Notes under the pieces: generated by a model | What the model saw: the letters and a program-made list of their open reading frames with translations, nothing else | Database searches by the model: none | What the model was told of the DNA's origin: nothing | Position numbers and translations under genes: made by a program | Part shown: piece by piece, positions 36,470 through 45,835 of the stretch | Position numbering within the stretch: the first letter of the stretch is position 1 | How the letters are laid out: each line of letters starts with the position of its first letter | Assembly (NCBI RefSeq): GCF_014216315.1 | Contig: NZ_CP045702.1 | Location: 1,054,001-1,118,000, forward strand | Source of the DNA: Streptomyces finlayi | Lineage (GTDB): Bacteria; Actinomycetota; Actinomycetes; Streptomycetales; Streptomycetaceae | Direction of reading: 5' to 3' | DNA: 64,000 nt

Positions 36470-38230
36470 ATGCGGTTCGAGGTGTGGGCACCCGACGCGG
36501 AGTCCGTCGGGCTCCGGGTGGCGGGCGGGACGCAGCCGATGGAGCGGGACGCGACGCGGCCCGGCTGGTGGACCGCCCTGGCGGAGGCCGGTGACGGCGA
36601 GCGTTACGGCTTCTCGGTGGACGGCGGGCCCGTGCTCCCCGACCCTCGCTCGCGCCGCCAGCCGGACGGGCCGGACGGCGAGAGCGCCGTGTACGACCAG
36701 AACACCCATGTATGGCGCAGCGAATGGGCGGGGCGCGGGCTGCCCGGCGCCGTCCTGTACGAACTGCACGTGGGGACGTACACCCCGGAGGGGACCTTCG
36801 ACGCCGCCGCCGCGCGGCTCGGGCACCTCGCCGAGCTGGGCATCACCCATGTGTCGCTGATGCCCGTCTGTCCCTTCCCCGGCACCCATGGGTGGGGGTA
36901 CGAAGGGGTGTCGCTGTGGGCCGTGCACGAACCGTACGGCGGTCCCGCCGGGCTGAAGCGCTTCGTCGACGCGGCGCACGGCCTGGGGCTCGGTGTCCTC
37001 CTGGACGTGGTCCACAACCACCTCGGCCCGTCGGGCAACTACCTCCCCGCGTTCGGCCCCTACTTCACCGACACCCATCACACGCCGTGGGGCTCGGCCG
37101 TGAACCTCGACGCGCCGGGTTCCGACGAGGTGCGGGCGTACCTGCTGGGGAGCGCGCTCGCCTGGCTGCGCGACTACCGTCTCGACGGGCTGCGGCTGGA
37201 TGCCGTCCACGCCCTCGCCGACAGCCGGGCGCTCACCTTCCTGGAGGAGCTCTCCGCGGCGGTCGACGCGCTCGCGGCGGACACCGGCCGGCCGCTCTCG
37301 CTCGTCGCCGAGTCCGATCTCTGCGACCCGCGGACGACCACGCCACGCGCGGCCGGCGGCCTCGGACTGCACGCCCAGTGGAACGACGACTTCCATCACT
37401 CCCTGCACACCGCGCTCACGGGCGAGTCCCAGGGGTACTACGCCGACTTCGCAGCCGCCCCGCTCGCGGCCCTCGCCAAGACCGTGACCAGTGCCTTCTT
37501 CCACAACGGGACGTACTCCAGCTTCCGCGGCCGTACGCACGGCCGCCCCGTCGACGTCACCCGGACCGCCGCCCATCGCTTCGTCGGTTACGCGCAGACC
37601 CATGACCAGATCGGCAACCGGGCCCTGGGCGACCGGCTCGCCGCGTCCCTCTCCCCCGGCCTCCAGGCGTGCACGGCGGTACTGGTGCTCACCGGTCCCT
37701 TCACCCCGATGCTGTTCATGGGCGAGGAGTGGGGGGCCCGCACCCCCTGGCGGTTCTTCACCGACCACACCGACCCCGACCTTGCGGAGGCGGTCCGCAA
37801 CGGCAGGCGCCGCGAGTTCGGGGCGCACGGCTGGGCGGAGGAGGAGATTCCCGACCCGCAGGACCCTGCCACCCGCGACCGCTCCTGCCTCGACTGGAGC
37901 GAACCGGAACGCGAGCCGCACGCCCGAATCCATGCCTGGTACCGCGAACTGATCGCGCTGCGCGGGGCGATGCCCGATCTGCGTGATCCGGACCTGGCGA
38001 CGGTGAAGACGGCGTACGACGAGACCGACAGGTGGCTGGCGTACCGCAGGGGTGATCTGCGGATCGCCGTCAACCTCTCGGGGAAACCGGCCACCATCCC
38101 GCTGGGCGGTGGCCGGCACCGCAGTGGCGGGGGCAGGGTACTGGCGGCCTGGGAGCCGGTCGGGGCACCCGGTACGGACGGGCTGCTGCACCTGCCGCCG
38201 GAGTCGTGCGTGATCCTCGCCGACGACTGA
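36470..38230 (+). CDS. treZ: Malto-oligosyltrehalose trehalohydrolase
   Basis: 586 residues from ATG 36470, six bases after GAGGAG; a TTG at 36449 is a weaker alternative. It releases trehalose from the trehalosyl ends made by TreY. Family signatures: MRFEVWAPDAESVGLRV, GAVLYELHVGTYTPEGTFDA, LDGLRLDAVHAL, LVAESDLCDPR and AQTHDQIGNRALGDRL. Normal length. Confidence 0.95.
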   Translation: MRFEVWAPDAESVGLRVAGGTQPMERDATRPGWWTALAEAGDGERYGFSVDGGPVLPDPRSRRQPDGPDGESAVYDQNTHVWRSEWAGRGLPGAVLYELHVGTYTPEGTFDAAAARLGHLAELGITHVSLMPVCPFPGTHGWGYEGVSLWAVHEPYGGPAGLKRFVDAAHGLGLGVLLDVVHNHLGPSGNYLPAFGPYFTDTHHTPWGSAVNLDAPGSDEVRAYLLGSALAWLRDYRLDGLRLDAVHALADSRALTFLEELSAAVDALAADTGRPLSLVAESDLCDPRTTTPRAAGGLGLHAQWNDDFHHSLHTALTGESQGYYADFAAAPLAALAKTVTSAFFHNGTYSSFRGRTHGRPVDVTRTAAHRFVGYAQTHDQIGNRALGDRLAASLSPGLQACTAVLVLTGPFTPMLFMGEEWGARTPWRFFTDHTDPDLAEAVRNGRRREFGAHGWAEEEIPDPQDPATRDRSCLDWSEPEREPHARIHAWYRELIALRGAMPDLRDPDLATVKTAYDETDRWLAYRRGDLRIAVNLSGKPATIPLGGGRHRSGGGRVLAAWEPVGAPGTDGLLHLPPESCVILADD

Positions 38231-38258
38231 CGAGCGGTACGGCTCCGCCCGGCCCGGG

Positions 38259-39389
38259 CTACTCGACGATCGCCAGTTCGCGCGAGGTCGTGTTCAGCCT
38301 GCGCCCGCCGTCCTCGGTCACCGTCACGATGTCCTCGATGCGGACGCCGTAGCGGCCTGGGAGGTAGACACCCGGTTCCACGGAGAAGCACATCCCGGGC
38401 ACCAGCGGCTGTTCCTCGCCCTCGATCATGTACGGCGGCTCGTGGGTGGTGACGCCGATGCCGTGGCCGGTGCGGTGGATGAACCGCTCGCCGTAGCCGA
38501 ACTCGGTGATGACGGCACGGGCCGCCCGGTCGATCTCCTGGCAGGAGACCCCCGGCCTGACGGCACGGCAGCCCGCCTCCTGTGCCTCCCGCACGATGTC
38601 GTGGACGCGCTGCTCCTCGGCCGTCGGTTCGCCGACGTGGACCGTACGGGAGGTGTCGGAGCCGTACCCGTGCTTGAGGCCACCGAAATCCAGCACGACC
38701 ATGTCACCCCGCTCGATGACGCGCTCACCCGCCTCGTGGTGCGGGTTGGCGCCGTTGGGGCCGGAGCCGACGACGGTGAAGTCGACCTGGGAGTGGCCGA
38801 AGTGCTTGAGGAGCGCCGACAGGTCGGCGGCCACGTCGGTCTCGCTGCGGCCGGAGAAGCGCACCTTGAGGATCTCGCCGTACGTGGCGTCCGCGGCGGC
38901 TCCGGCGGCCGTGAGGCGCTCCAGTTCGCGGGCGTCCTTCACGGCCCGGAGCATGGGCAGGGCTTCGGTCAGCGAGGTGTACGAGGTGTCCGGCAGAAGC
39001 TGTTGGATTCCGAGGAGATGCATGGCCCAGGCGTTGTCGCTGATCCCGAACCTGCCATCGGCGGCGAGCAGCGGGGCGGTGATGGCGTACGGGTCCTTGC
39101 CGTCGGTCCAGTCGCGGAGGGTGAGCGCGGGGGCTCCGGCGGCTTGTTCGGCGTCCGGTGCCTCCAGGGCCGGAACCACGAGGACTGGTTCCTGCCCCGC
39201 GGTCAGGACGAGGACGGTGAGGCGTTCGGTGATCGCGGTCGGCCGGTAGCCGGTGAGATGGTCGAGGTCGGGGCCGGGAGCGACGAGGAGGCCGGCGAGG
39301 CCCGCTTCGGCGGCGGCCTCGACGGCGCGCGCCATGCGCGCCCGGTAGTCGTCGGCGGTGAACGGCACGGGTGGGTTCGGGCTGGACAT
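38259..39389 (-). CDS. M24-family metallopeptidase (Xaa-Pro aminopeptidase-like)
   Basis: 376 residues from ATG 39389, preceded by AGGAGG. All five metal ligands of the pita-bread fold are seen: VVLDFGG (Asp), YGSDTSRTV (Asp), RTGHGIGVTTHEPPY (His), CFSVEPGVY (Glu) and RIEDIVTV (Glu). It cleaves N-terminal residues before proline, in the cytosol. Convergent with treZ, 28 bp apart. Confidence 0.92.
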   Translation of the reverse strand: MSSPNPPVPFTADDYRARMARAVEAAAEAGLAGLLVAPGPDLDHLTGYRPTAITERLTVLVLTAGQEPVLVVPALEAPDAEQAAGAPALTLRDWTDGKDPYAITAPLLAADGRFGISDNAWAMHLLGIQQLLPDTSYTSLTEALPMLRAVKDARELERLTAAGAAADATYGEILKVRFSGRSETDVAADLSALLKHFGHSQVDFTVVGSGPNGANPHHEAGERVIERGDMVVLDFGGLKHGYGSDTSRTVHVGEPTAEEQRVHDIVREAQEAGCRAVRPGVSCQEIDRAARAVITEFGYGERFIHRTGHGIGVTTHEPPYMIEGEEQPLVPGMCFSVEPGVYLPGRYGVRIEDIVTVTEDGGRRLNTTSRELAIVE

Positions 39390-39627
39390 GCGGACCTCCT
39401 GGCGGCGCGACACGGCACACAGCATCCTGCCGGTCCGAGCACGCTCGTGCGAACGGGCCCGGGATCGCGGCTGGTCAGTGGGCGTGGCCGGGGCGTACGA
39501 CGAGGTCGGCCAGGGCACGGCCGCGATCGACCAGGCGGGCGTCCGGTTCGCCGGATCGTCGGGGCAGGGGCCCCGTCCGTGCAGCCGGCCTGCCCGGCAG
39601 TCATCCCACGGGCCTACGGTTCTCCCC

Positions 39628-40500
39628 ATGAACACCGAACTGCTCGGCCGGCTGCAGCCGTTCCGGGACGAAGCACTGAGGCGCGGCATACCGTCCGAGG
39701 ACATCGAGCGATGGATCGCCACCGCCCGCCCGTCCGGGACGCTCGTCACGAACGGGGACGGGCCGGTCGTCGGCAGGTTCGGCGGCCCGGTGATGCTGCC
39801 CGTCGACACCCCCGACCCCTGGGAACCTTTGCTCGCCACCCTCGACTGCGCGGCCCTGCCCGAGGAGGTGACTGGTCTCCCGCTGCCGCCCGACGGCCAC
39901 CTGCTGCTCTTCGGCTTCCCCGAGGTGGTGATCGCCCCGCACAGCACCGGTGAGGTCGTGTACATCCCGGCCGGGACGCCCGTCGAGGAGCGGAAGACGA
40001 AGAATCCGTGCGTCTACGGCGAAGAGGAGGACGACGTCGACGAGGACGCCCTCTTCGTCTACGAGCAGTTCCCGAAGGGCGATCTGCGCCTGTCGGCGGA
40101 CGTCTCCCTGCCGTACCACCATCTGATCACGTCCCAGGAAACCCCCTTCGGCGCTCCGCTCCCCGGGCACCCCCGCTCCTACGAACTGGCCAAGGCGTGG
40201 AGGGACACAGCCGGCGGCATCACCATGGACGGGACACTGCACATCGGCGGGTACGGCTCCCACGAGTGCGTCGAAGCGGACCCCGTCGTATACGCCGCGG
40301 AGGCCGCTGCACGGGCGGTGGGGCCGACCGGGCCCGGCGACGCGGAGCTCTCCGCCCCAGAGGACTGGGTGCTGCTCGCCCAGTGGGACATCAGCCTCGA
40401 CACGCGGGACAGTGCCACTCTGCACTGGGTGATCCCACTGCACGACCTGGCCGCACGGCGCTTCGAACGCACGCACGTCTCCTTCTTCTGGAACCCCTGA
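39628..40500 (+). CDS. DUF1963 (YwqG-like) protein
   Basis: 290 residues from ATG 39628. The family pattern is visible: RFGGPVMLPVDTPDP near residue 50, HLLLFGFPEVVI, HIGGYGSHECVEADP, and the ending VLLAQWDISLD with HDLAARRFERTHVSFFW. Function unknown. Divergent from the aminopeptidase gene. Confidence 0.85.
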   Translation: MNTELLGRLQPFRDEALRRGIPSEDIERWIATARPSGTLVTNGDGPVVGRFGGPVMLPVDTPDPWEPLLATLDCAALPEEVTGLPLPPDGHLLLFGFPEVVIAPHSTGEVVYIPAGTPVEERKTKNPCVYGEEEDDVDEDALFVYEQFPKGDLRLSADVSLPYHHLITSQETPFGAPLPGHPRSYELAKAWRDTAGGITMDGTLHIGGYGSHECVEADPVVYAAEAAARAVGPTGPGDAELSAPEDWVLLAQWDISLDTRDSATLHWVIPLHDLAARRFERTHVSFFWNP

Positions 40501-40727
40501 CCCAAGGCGATCACGGCATGCCGGTCCCGTTGCACCCCTCGCCCAGGTGCCCCACCGCGAACACGCCGGGGCACGCGCAATGACGGAATCAGACACTGCA
40601 GCCCTTGCGGAGGAACACGCGTCTTGGTGGACCCGAGAACCACTGCAAGGGCTGCACTCGTAGGCACCAGCACAAACGCCGGGAGTCGCGCCGCTGATCG
40701 AATCCACGAACGGAACGGCATCACGGT
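40501..40727 (-). mobile_element. Left-end relic of a second IS4-family element
   Basis: On the minus strand the sequence follows the intact IS at 32451 onward. It keeps an inverted-end relic (ATGCCGTTCCGTT, near 40724), the stem-loop (40597-40613 and 40640-40656), and the transposase start VSDSVIARAP, corresponding to MSDSVITHAP of the intact copy. It then breaks off near the DUF1963 stop. Divergence is high enough that it is an older, distinct relative. Confidence 0.75.
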
Positions 40728-40733
40728 TTGGTC

Positions 40734-41663
40734 CTACGGCGTACGGGCGGCCAGGCCTTCTTCCTTTGCGCCGGCCGCTCCCAGCGCGTCCAGCACCGGC
40801 CGGATCAAGGGGTGGCCCTCCGCCCCCTGGCGGACCGCCGCGAAGACGCGGCGGGTCGGTGCGCTGCCCTCCACCGGGCGGACGACCACGCCGGTCCGTT
40901 CCACCCCCCGCAACGCCGACCTCGGCACCAGGGCCACGCCCGCGCCCGCCCCCGCCAGCGCGACGACCGCGCGGAAGTCGTCCGACGAGTGTTCCAGCCT
41001 GGGTTCGAAGCCGGCGAACTCGCAGGCCAGGACCACCACGTCGTGGCAGGGGTTCCCCGGATACGGACCGATCCACGGATCCTTCGCGAGGTCCGCGACC
41101 GCCACCTGGTGCTGACCGGCCAGCCGGTGGTCCACGGGCAGCACCGCGTCGAAGGGCTCGGAGTACAGCGGGACCCTTGTCAGCCGTTCGTCGTCCGCCC
41201 CCGGCGCGCCCCGGTACTCGACAGCGACCGCCACATCCACCTGCCGGTCCAGCACCATCGGCACGCTCGCGTCGCCTTCGGCGTCCTGGACCCGGACCCG
41301 GATGCCGGGCGCGGTGAGGTTCAGGTCCGTGATGGCGGGGGCGAGGACGAGGCCGATGCCGGTGGCGAACGCGGCGACCGTCACCGTGCCGGCCACTCCG
41401 GCGCTGTACGCCGCGAGCTCCGCCTCGGCCCGTTCCAGCTGGGCCAGCACCACGTTGGTGTGGGTGAGCAGGATCTCCCCCGCCGCCGTGAGCCGCGCCC
41501 CGCGCGCCCCGCGTTCGACGAGCCGGTGGCCGGTCTCCTGCTCCAGGGCGGCGAGCTGCTGGGACACCGCGGACGGGGTCAGATACAGCGCGGCGGCCGC
41601 GGCGGTCACCGTGCGGTGGTCCGCCACCGCACGCAGAATTCGCAGCCGCCGTGCATCGATCAT
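40734..41663 (-). CDS. LysR-type transcriptional regulator
   Basis: 309 residues from ATG 41663. N-terminal winged helix: LRILRAVADHRTVTAAAAAL, then LTPSAVSQQLAALEQETG. The substrate domain begins near residue 90. It is upstream of kbl-tdh only in position (same strand, downstream of kbl by 60 bp), so it may share their transcript. Its 3' end abuts the IS relic. Confidence 0.92.
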   Translation of the reverse strand: MIDARRLRILRAVADHRTVTAAAAALYLTPSAVSQQLAALEQETGHRLVERGARGARLTAAGEILLTHTNVVLAQLERAEAELAAYSAGVAGTVTVAAFATGIGLVLAPAITDLNLTAPGIRVRVQDAEGDASVPMVLDRQVDVAVAVEYRGAPGADDERLTRVPLYSEPFDAVLPVDHRLAGQHQVAVADLAKDPWIGPYPGNPCHDVVVLACEFAGFEPRLEHSSDDFRAVVALAGAGAGVALVPRSALRGVERTGVVVRPVEGSAPTRRVFAAVRQGAEGHPLIRPVLDALGAAGAKEEGLAARTP

Positions 41664-41723
41664 GTGCCCTATTGTCCCAGGTCCGGATCGTCCGGAGTCC
41701 CGTGGAGCCCCGGGCCGGATCCG

Positions 41724-42917
41724 TTACGCGTCCAGCGCCGCCCGCGCGTCGACGAACGCGTCCACGGCACGGTTCACGTCGTCCGTGGAGTGCGCGGCGG
41801 ACAGCTGCACGCGGATGCGTGCCGCGCCCTGCGGAACGACCGGGTACGAGAACCCGATCACGTACACACCACGCTCGAGAAGCAGCTCCGCCATCCGGCC
41901 TGCCTTCGCCGCGTCCCCGAACATGACGGGGGCGATGGCGTGGTCGCCGGGCAGGACGTCGAAGCCCTCCTCGGTCATCCGGGTCCGGAAGAGCGCGGTG
42001 TTGGCGTTGAGCCGGTCGCGCAGCTCGCCCGCGGACTCCAGCAGGTCGATGACCTTGAGGGAGGCGGCGGCGATGACGGGCGCGAGCGAGTTGGAGAAGA
42101 GGTACGGACGCGAGCGCTGGCGCAGCAGGGCGACGATCTCGGCGCGGGCCGCGACATAGCCGCCGGAGGCGCCGCCGAGCGCCTTGCCGAGGGTGCCGGT
42201 GATGATGTCGACACGGTCCATCACGTCGTGCAGCTCGGGGGTGCCACGCCCGCCGGCGCCGACGAAGCCCACGGCGTGCGAGTCGTCGACCATGACCATG
42301 GCGTCGTAGCGGTCGGCCAGGTCGCAGATCTCGCGCAGCGGAGCGACGTAACCGTCCATGGAGAACACACCGTCGGTGACGACGAGCCGGCGCCGGGCTC
42401 CGGACGCCTCCTTGAGCTGCCGCTCCAGGTCGGCCATGTCGCGGTTGGCGTAGCGGAAGCGCTGCGCCTTGGAGAGCCGGATGCCGTCGATGATCGAGGC
42501 GTGGTTGAGGGCGTCGGAGATGACCGCGTCCTCGGCGCCGAGGAGGGTCTCGAAGACACCGCCGTTGGCGTCGAAGCAGGAGGAGTAGAGGATCGTGTCC
42601 TCCTGGCCGAGGAACGACGACAGCCGCTGCTCCAGCTCCTTGTGGACCTCCTGCGTACCGCAGATGAAGCGGACCGAGGCGAGCCCGTAGCCCCAGCGGT
42701 CCAGTGCCTCGTGCGCGGCGGCGACCACCTCGGGGTGGTCGGCGAGGCCGAGGTAGTTGTTGGCGCAGAAGTTGAGGACCTCGCCGGGGCGTCCGCCGGA
42801 GGTGACCGCGACGGTCGCGGACTGCGGTGTGCCGATCACGCGCTCGGGCTTGTGGAGCCCTGCTGCCTTGATCTCGTCGAGGGTGGTGCGCACGTCGTCA
42901 CGTACGGAGTCGAACAT
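41724..42917 (-). CDS. kbl: Glycine C-acetyltransferase (2-amino-3-ketobutyrate CoA ligase)
   Basis: 397 residues from ATG 42917. An alpha-oxoamine synthase: the PLP lysine lies in ITGTLGKALGGASGGY (near residue 240), with CANNYLGLADHP and DDSHAVGFVGAGGRGTPE. It splits 2-amino-3-ketobutyrate, the product of Tdh, into glycine and acetyl-CoA. Follows tdh by 59 bp. Confidence 0.95.
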   Translation of the reverse strand: MFDSVRDDVRTTLDEIKAAGLHKPERVIGTPQSATVAVTSGGRPGEVLNFCANNYLGLADHPEVVAAAHEALDRWGYGLASVRFICGTQEVHKELEQRLSSFLGQEDTILYSSCFDANGGVFETLLGAEDAVISDALNHASIIDGIRLSKAQRFRYANRDMADLERQLKEASGARRRLVVTDGVFSMDGYVAPLREICDLADRYDAMVMVDDSHAVGFVGAGGRGTPELHDVMDRVDIITGTLGKALGGASGGYVAARAEIVALLRQRSRPYLFSNSLAPVIAAASLKVIDLLESAGELRDRLNANTALFRTRMTEEGFDVLPGDHAIAPVMFGDAAKAGRMAELLLERGVYVIGFSYPVVPQGAARIRVQLSAAHSTDDVNRAVDAFVDARAALDA

Positions 42918-42976
42918 CTGGGGTGTCTCCCGGCTCGTAGCTGGATACGTCGGTGGCTGGACTCGGGGCGCGTGGT

Positions 42977-44005
42977 TCAGGCGGTCCAGTCGAGGATGAC
43001 CTTGCCACCGAGACCACTCGCCGCGTCGTCGAACGCCGCTTCGAAGTCGCGGTAGCCGTATCGTCCGGTGATCACGGGGGCGAGGTCCAGTCCGCCCTCC
43101 AGCAGCACGGACATCGCGTACCAGGTCTCGTACATCTCGCGGCCGTAGATGCCCTTGATGGTGATCATCGAGGTGACCACGCGGGACCAGTCGACGGCGA
43201 ACTCCTCGGCGGGCAGTCCGAGCATCGCGATCCGGCCGCCGTGCGTCATGTTCGCGATCATGTCGCGCATCGCCTCGGGCCGGCCGGACATCTCCAGACC
43301 GATGTCGAAGCCCTCGCGGAGTCCGAGGTGCTTCTGTCCGTCGGCGATGGTCTCGTCGGCGACGTTGAGCGCGAGGCTCACGCCGACCTTCCGGGCCAGT
43401 TCGAGGCGGGCCTCGCTGACGTCGGTGATCATCACGTTGCGGGCGCCGGCGTGGCGGGCGACGGCCGCGGCCATGATGCCGATCGGTCCCGCACCGGTGA
43501 TCAGCACGTCCTCGCCGACCAGCGGGAAGGACAGGGCGGTGTGCACGGCGTTGCCGAACGGGTCGAAGATCGCGGCGATGTCGAGGTCGACGGGGACCCG
43601 GTGCACCCAGACGTTGGACGCGGGCAGCGCGACGTACTCGGCGAACGCACCGTCCCGGCCGACGCCGAGACCGAGCGTGGAGCGGCAGAGGTGCCGGCGG
43701 CCGGCCAGGCAGTTGCGGCACTTGCCACAGACGAGGTGGCCCTCGCCGCTGACGAGGTCGCCGACCTTGATGTCGACGACGTCGGAGCCGAGCTCGGCGA
43801 CCTCGCCGACGAATTCGTGGCCCAGGACGAGGGGGGTGCGCACGGCCTGCTGGGCCCAGCCGTCGTAGGCGCGGATGTGCAGGTCTGTGCCGCAGATGCC
43901 GGTGCGGAGCACCTTGATGAGTACGTCACCGGGACCGATCTCCGGCTCCGGCACGTCCATCAGCCAGAGCCCCGGTTCGGCCTTCTGCTTCACGAGTGCC
44001 TTCAC
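42977..44005 (-). CDS. tdh: L-threonine 3-dehydrogenase
   Basis: 342 residues from GTG 44005. A zinc-dependent medium-chain dehydrogenase: catalytic zinc site GICGTDLH and GHEFVGEV, structural zinc site CGKCRNCLAGRRHLC, and NAD site ITGAGPIGIMAAAVA. It oxidises threonine to 2-amino-3-ketobutyrate for Kbl. First gene of the tdh-kbl pair. Confidence 0.95.
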   Translation of the reverse strand: MKALVKQKAEPGLWLMDVPEPEIGPGDVLIKVLRTGICGTDLHIRAYDGWAQQAVRTPLVLGHEFVGEVAELGSDVVDIKVGDLVSGEGHLVCGKCRNCLAGRRHLCRSTLGLGVGRDGAFAEYVALPASNVWVHRVPVDLDIAAIFDPFGNAVHTALSFPLVGEDVLITGAGPIGIMAAAVARHAGARNVMITDVSEARLELARKVGVSLALNVADETIADGQKHLGLREGFDIGLEMSGRPEAMRDMIANMTHGGRIAMLGLPAEEFAVDWSRVVTSMITIKGIYGREMYETWYAMSVLLEGGLDLAPVITGRYGYRDFEAAFDDAASGLGGKVILDWTA

Positions 44006-44393
44006 GGCTGCGGCTCCCTGTGCCTGGTACGGCGTTGAGTACCCCGGGCCGCAAGCGTGGGGAAGACAGCCGGCGGCCCGGGGAAGACATGAGGTAGGGC
44101 AGGTAGCCGGTGCGCGTCGGACGTCCGGCTCCGCGCCCCACTCTCTGCCGTCAGGAAGCAATCTGCCGCACCCCGCGCCGCAGGTCCATCGAGGATTTCT
44201 TAAGCGCCCCCGCAGCTCCGCTTCACGCCGTGCGCAGGACCGCTCGTCACCGGCCGCGGTGCTCGGACCTCGGCGTACGGGCCGAGGAACAGGCGTCGCC
44301 GTCCTCGATCCGGTAGCGGAAGATCCCCGGCTCGGGCCGCACCTGGTGGACGGTGTCGAAGGAGAGGGGCCGGGGTGATGCCCTGGTATGTGA
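44006..44393. other. Gene-free stretch upstream of tdh
   Basis: About 390 bp. It should contain the tdh promoter. No confident motif; a minus-strand frame near 44290-44360 reads FDTVHQVRPEPGIFRYR, which looks protein-like but has no start or family. Confidence 0.35.
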
Positions 44394-44531
44394 GGCCGCG
44401 TCTTCGAACCGCAGGTCACCGCCCCGACGGGCGGCGGCGCCCCCGAAACCGCGACGCCCGGCCCCGTCCGCCTCCAGGACCACGGAAGCAAGGTCCGCTA
44501 CCGCAACATCTGGATCGAGCCGCTGATCTAG
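44394..44531 (+). pseudogene. 3' stump of a DUF1080 (3-keto-disaccharide hydrolase-type) gene
   Basis: After an in-frame TGA, 45 codons read to TAG 44531. They end GPVRLQDHGSKVRYRNIWIE, the typical C terminus of secreted DUF1080 sugar hydrolases. Nothing of the N-terminal part is found nearby. Confidence 0.6.
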
Positions 44532-44578
44532 GCGTGCCGGCCTGCGAGTGGTCGGCTCAGAAAGCCGGAACCTGGACG

Positions 44579-44602
44579 GCCGGGGACTCTCACCCCCGGC
44601 CG
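44579..44602. terminator. Terminator-like hairpin downstream of the CU044_5270 gene
   Basis: GGCCGGGG (44579-44586) and CCCCGGCC (44595-44602), 8-bp perfect arms, between converging transcription units. Confidence 0.55.
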
Positions 44603-44671
44603 CTCGGGAAGCGGCTGCGCCCCGGGCTCAGCGCGCGCCCCGACTCCAGCCCCCGGCTCCCTCCCGGCCCC

Positions 44672-45835
44672 TCAGATCTTGTTGCGGGCGCCCGGGCGCT
44701 CCTTCATCTCGTCGACGATCGCCCGCTCCGTTATGGCCGTGTGCCCAATCACCGTGCCGGCCTTGATGCCACTCCTGTCGCGCATCTGCACCGTGCGCTC
44801 CCCCAAGTAACTGAACGTCTTGGGGTCGAAAATCCACTCGCTACGGTCGCCGGAGTTCTCGTCGGTCCGGGCTATGGCGATCCCCTGACGGCCCACCGCG
44901 TCGGTCGTCTTCTCCACGACCATGACACCCGGGATCTTCGCCGCAGCCCGGTACAGCGCGGATGTCAGCTCCGCCGGCATCACCTGCTCCCTCACCAGGT
45001 CACCGATCGTCGTGAACGCCTGCTGGTCCGGACCGTTTCCCTGCCCCTTCGTCTCTCTGTAGATCTTCTTCAGCAGTTCGTCGGGGTCTGTGGTGAGGGT
45101 CTTGAGGTAGTCATAGCTGGGCGCGCCGAGCGTCGGCCTCGCGGCCGGTGCCTCCCTGTTGTCGTCCAGAGTCAGCCCCTCCCGCGACGTCGTGCCGCTG
45201 CCCGGCTCGATGAGCCAGCCCCTGCGCCCGTCCGGCGACATCCACACCTGGCGGGAATGCGGCTTCTGTACATAGGTCTCGGACTTCCCGTCGGCGTCCT
45301 GGCTCTCCGCCAGCCAGGAGACCTGGCTCTTGATGTAGACGAACTGGTCAGGCTTCGGCTCGGGCAACTTCTCGCGCGCCGCGGCTCCCGAGATCAGGGC
45401 GACCGTGCTGGTCAGCCCTCGCGTCGTGCCCTGTCCCGCCTGGACGACCGACGCGGGCACCGACTCGTCCGGCGGACCGGCGGCCTCGCTCCGGCCCTGA
45501 CCAGTGAACTGGGCGACGCCGGCCACACCGGCCAGCACGGCCACCGCTACGCCCACCCCGATCAGCGCGGCCCGCCGGCCGGCACCGCGAGGCCGGCCAG
45601 AGCGCGTCTCCGTACCTGCCGTTGTCTCCGTACCTGCGCCTGCGTCTGGAAGCGGACTTGTACCTGTCTGTGCGGACTTCCGGGCATGCGCCTGCTGGAT
45701 CTCGTTCATCAGGTGCTCCTCGAGCATGGTCATGCGGTCGTGGGACAGCACCGGATCGCCCGGCACCGGCAGCAGACCCGCCAGCTCCGCATGGTCGAGC
45801 GGCTCTGGGCGCCGCCGCCAAGGGGTGCGATTCAT
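44672..45835 (-). CDS. CU044_5270-family membrane protein, partner of the sigma factor
   Basis: 387 residues. A cytoplasmic N-terminal region (LLPVPGDPVLSHDRMTMLEE) leads to one membrane span (about 88-108, ALIGVGVAVAVLAGVAGVAQ) and a large outer domain. The family is typically encoded next to ECF sigma factors and is thought to modulate them like an anti-sigma or sensor; that role is inferred. Its start overlaps the sigma gene stop by an ATGA. Confidence 0.85.
   Translation of the reverse strand: MNRTPWRRRPEPLDHAELAGLLPVPGDPVLSHDRMTMLEEHLMNEIQQAHARKSAQTGTSPLPDAGAGTETTAGTETRSGRPRGAGRRAALIGVGVAVAVLAGVAGVAQFTGQGRSEAAGPPDESVPASVVQAGQGTTRGLTSTVALISGAAAREKLPEPKPDQFVYIKSQVSWLAESQDADGKSETYVQKPHSRQVWMSPDGRRGWLIEPGSGTTSREGLTLDDNREAPAARPTLGAPSYDYLKTLTTDPDELLKKIYRETKGQGNGPDQQAFTTIGDLVREQVMPAELTSALYRAAAKIPGVMVVEKTTDAVGRQGIAIARTDENSGDRSEWIFDPKTFSYLGERTVQMRDRSGIKAGTVIGHTAITERAIVDEMKERPGARNKI

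Noticed and set aside
42953..44038. Plus-strand open frame opposite tdh
   Set aside because: Antisense to a complete zinc dehydrogenase gene; no motifs.
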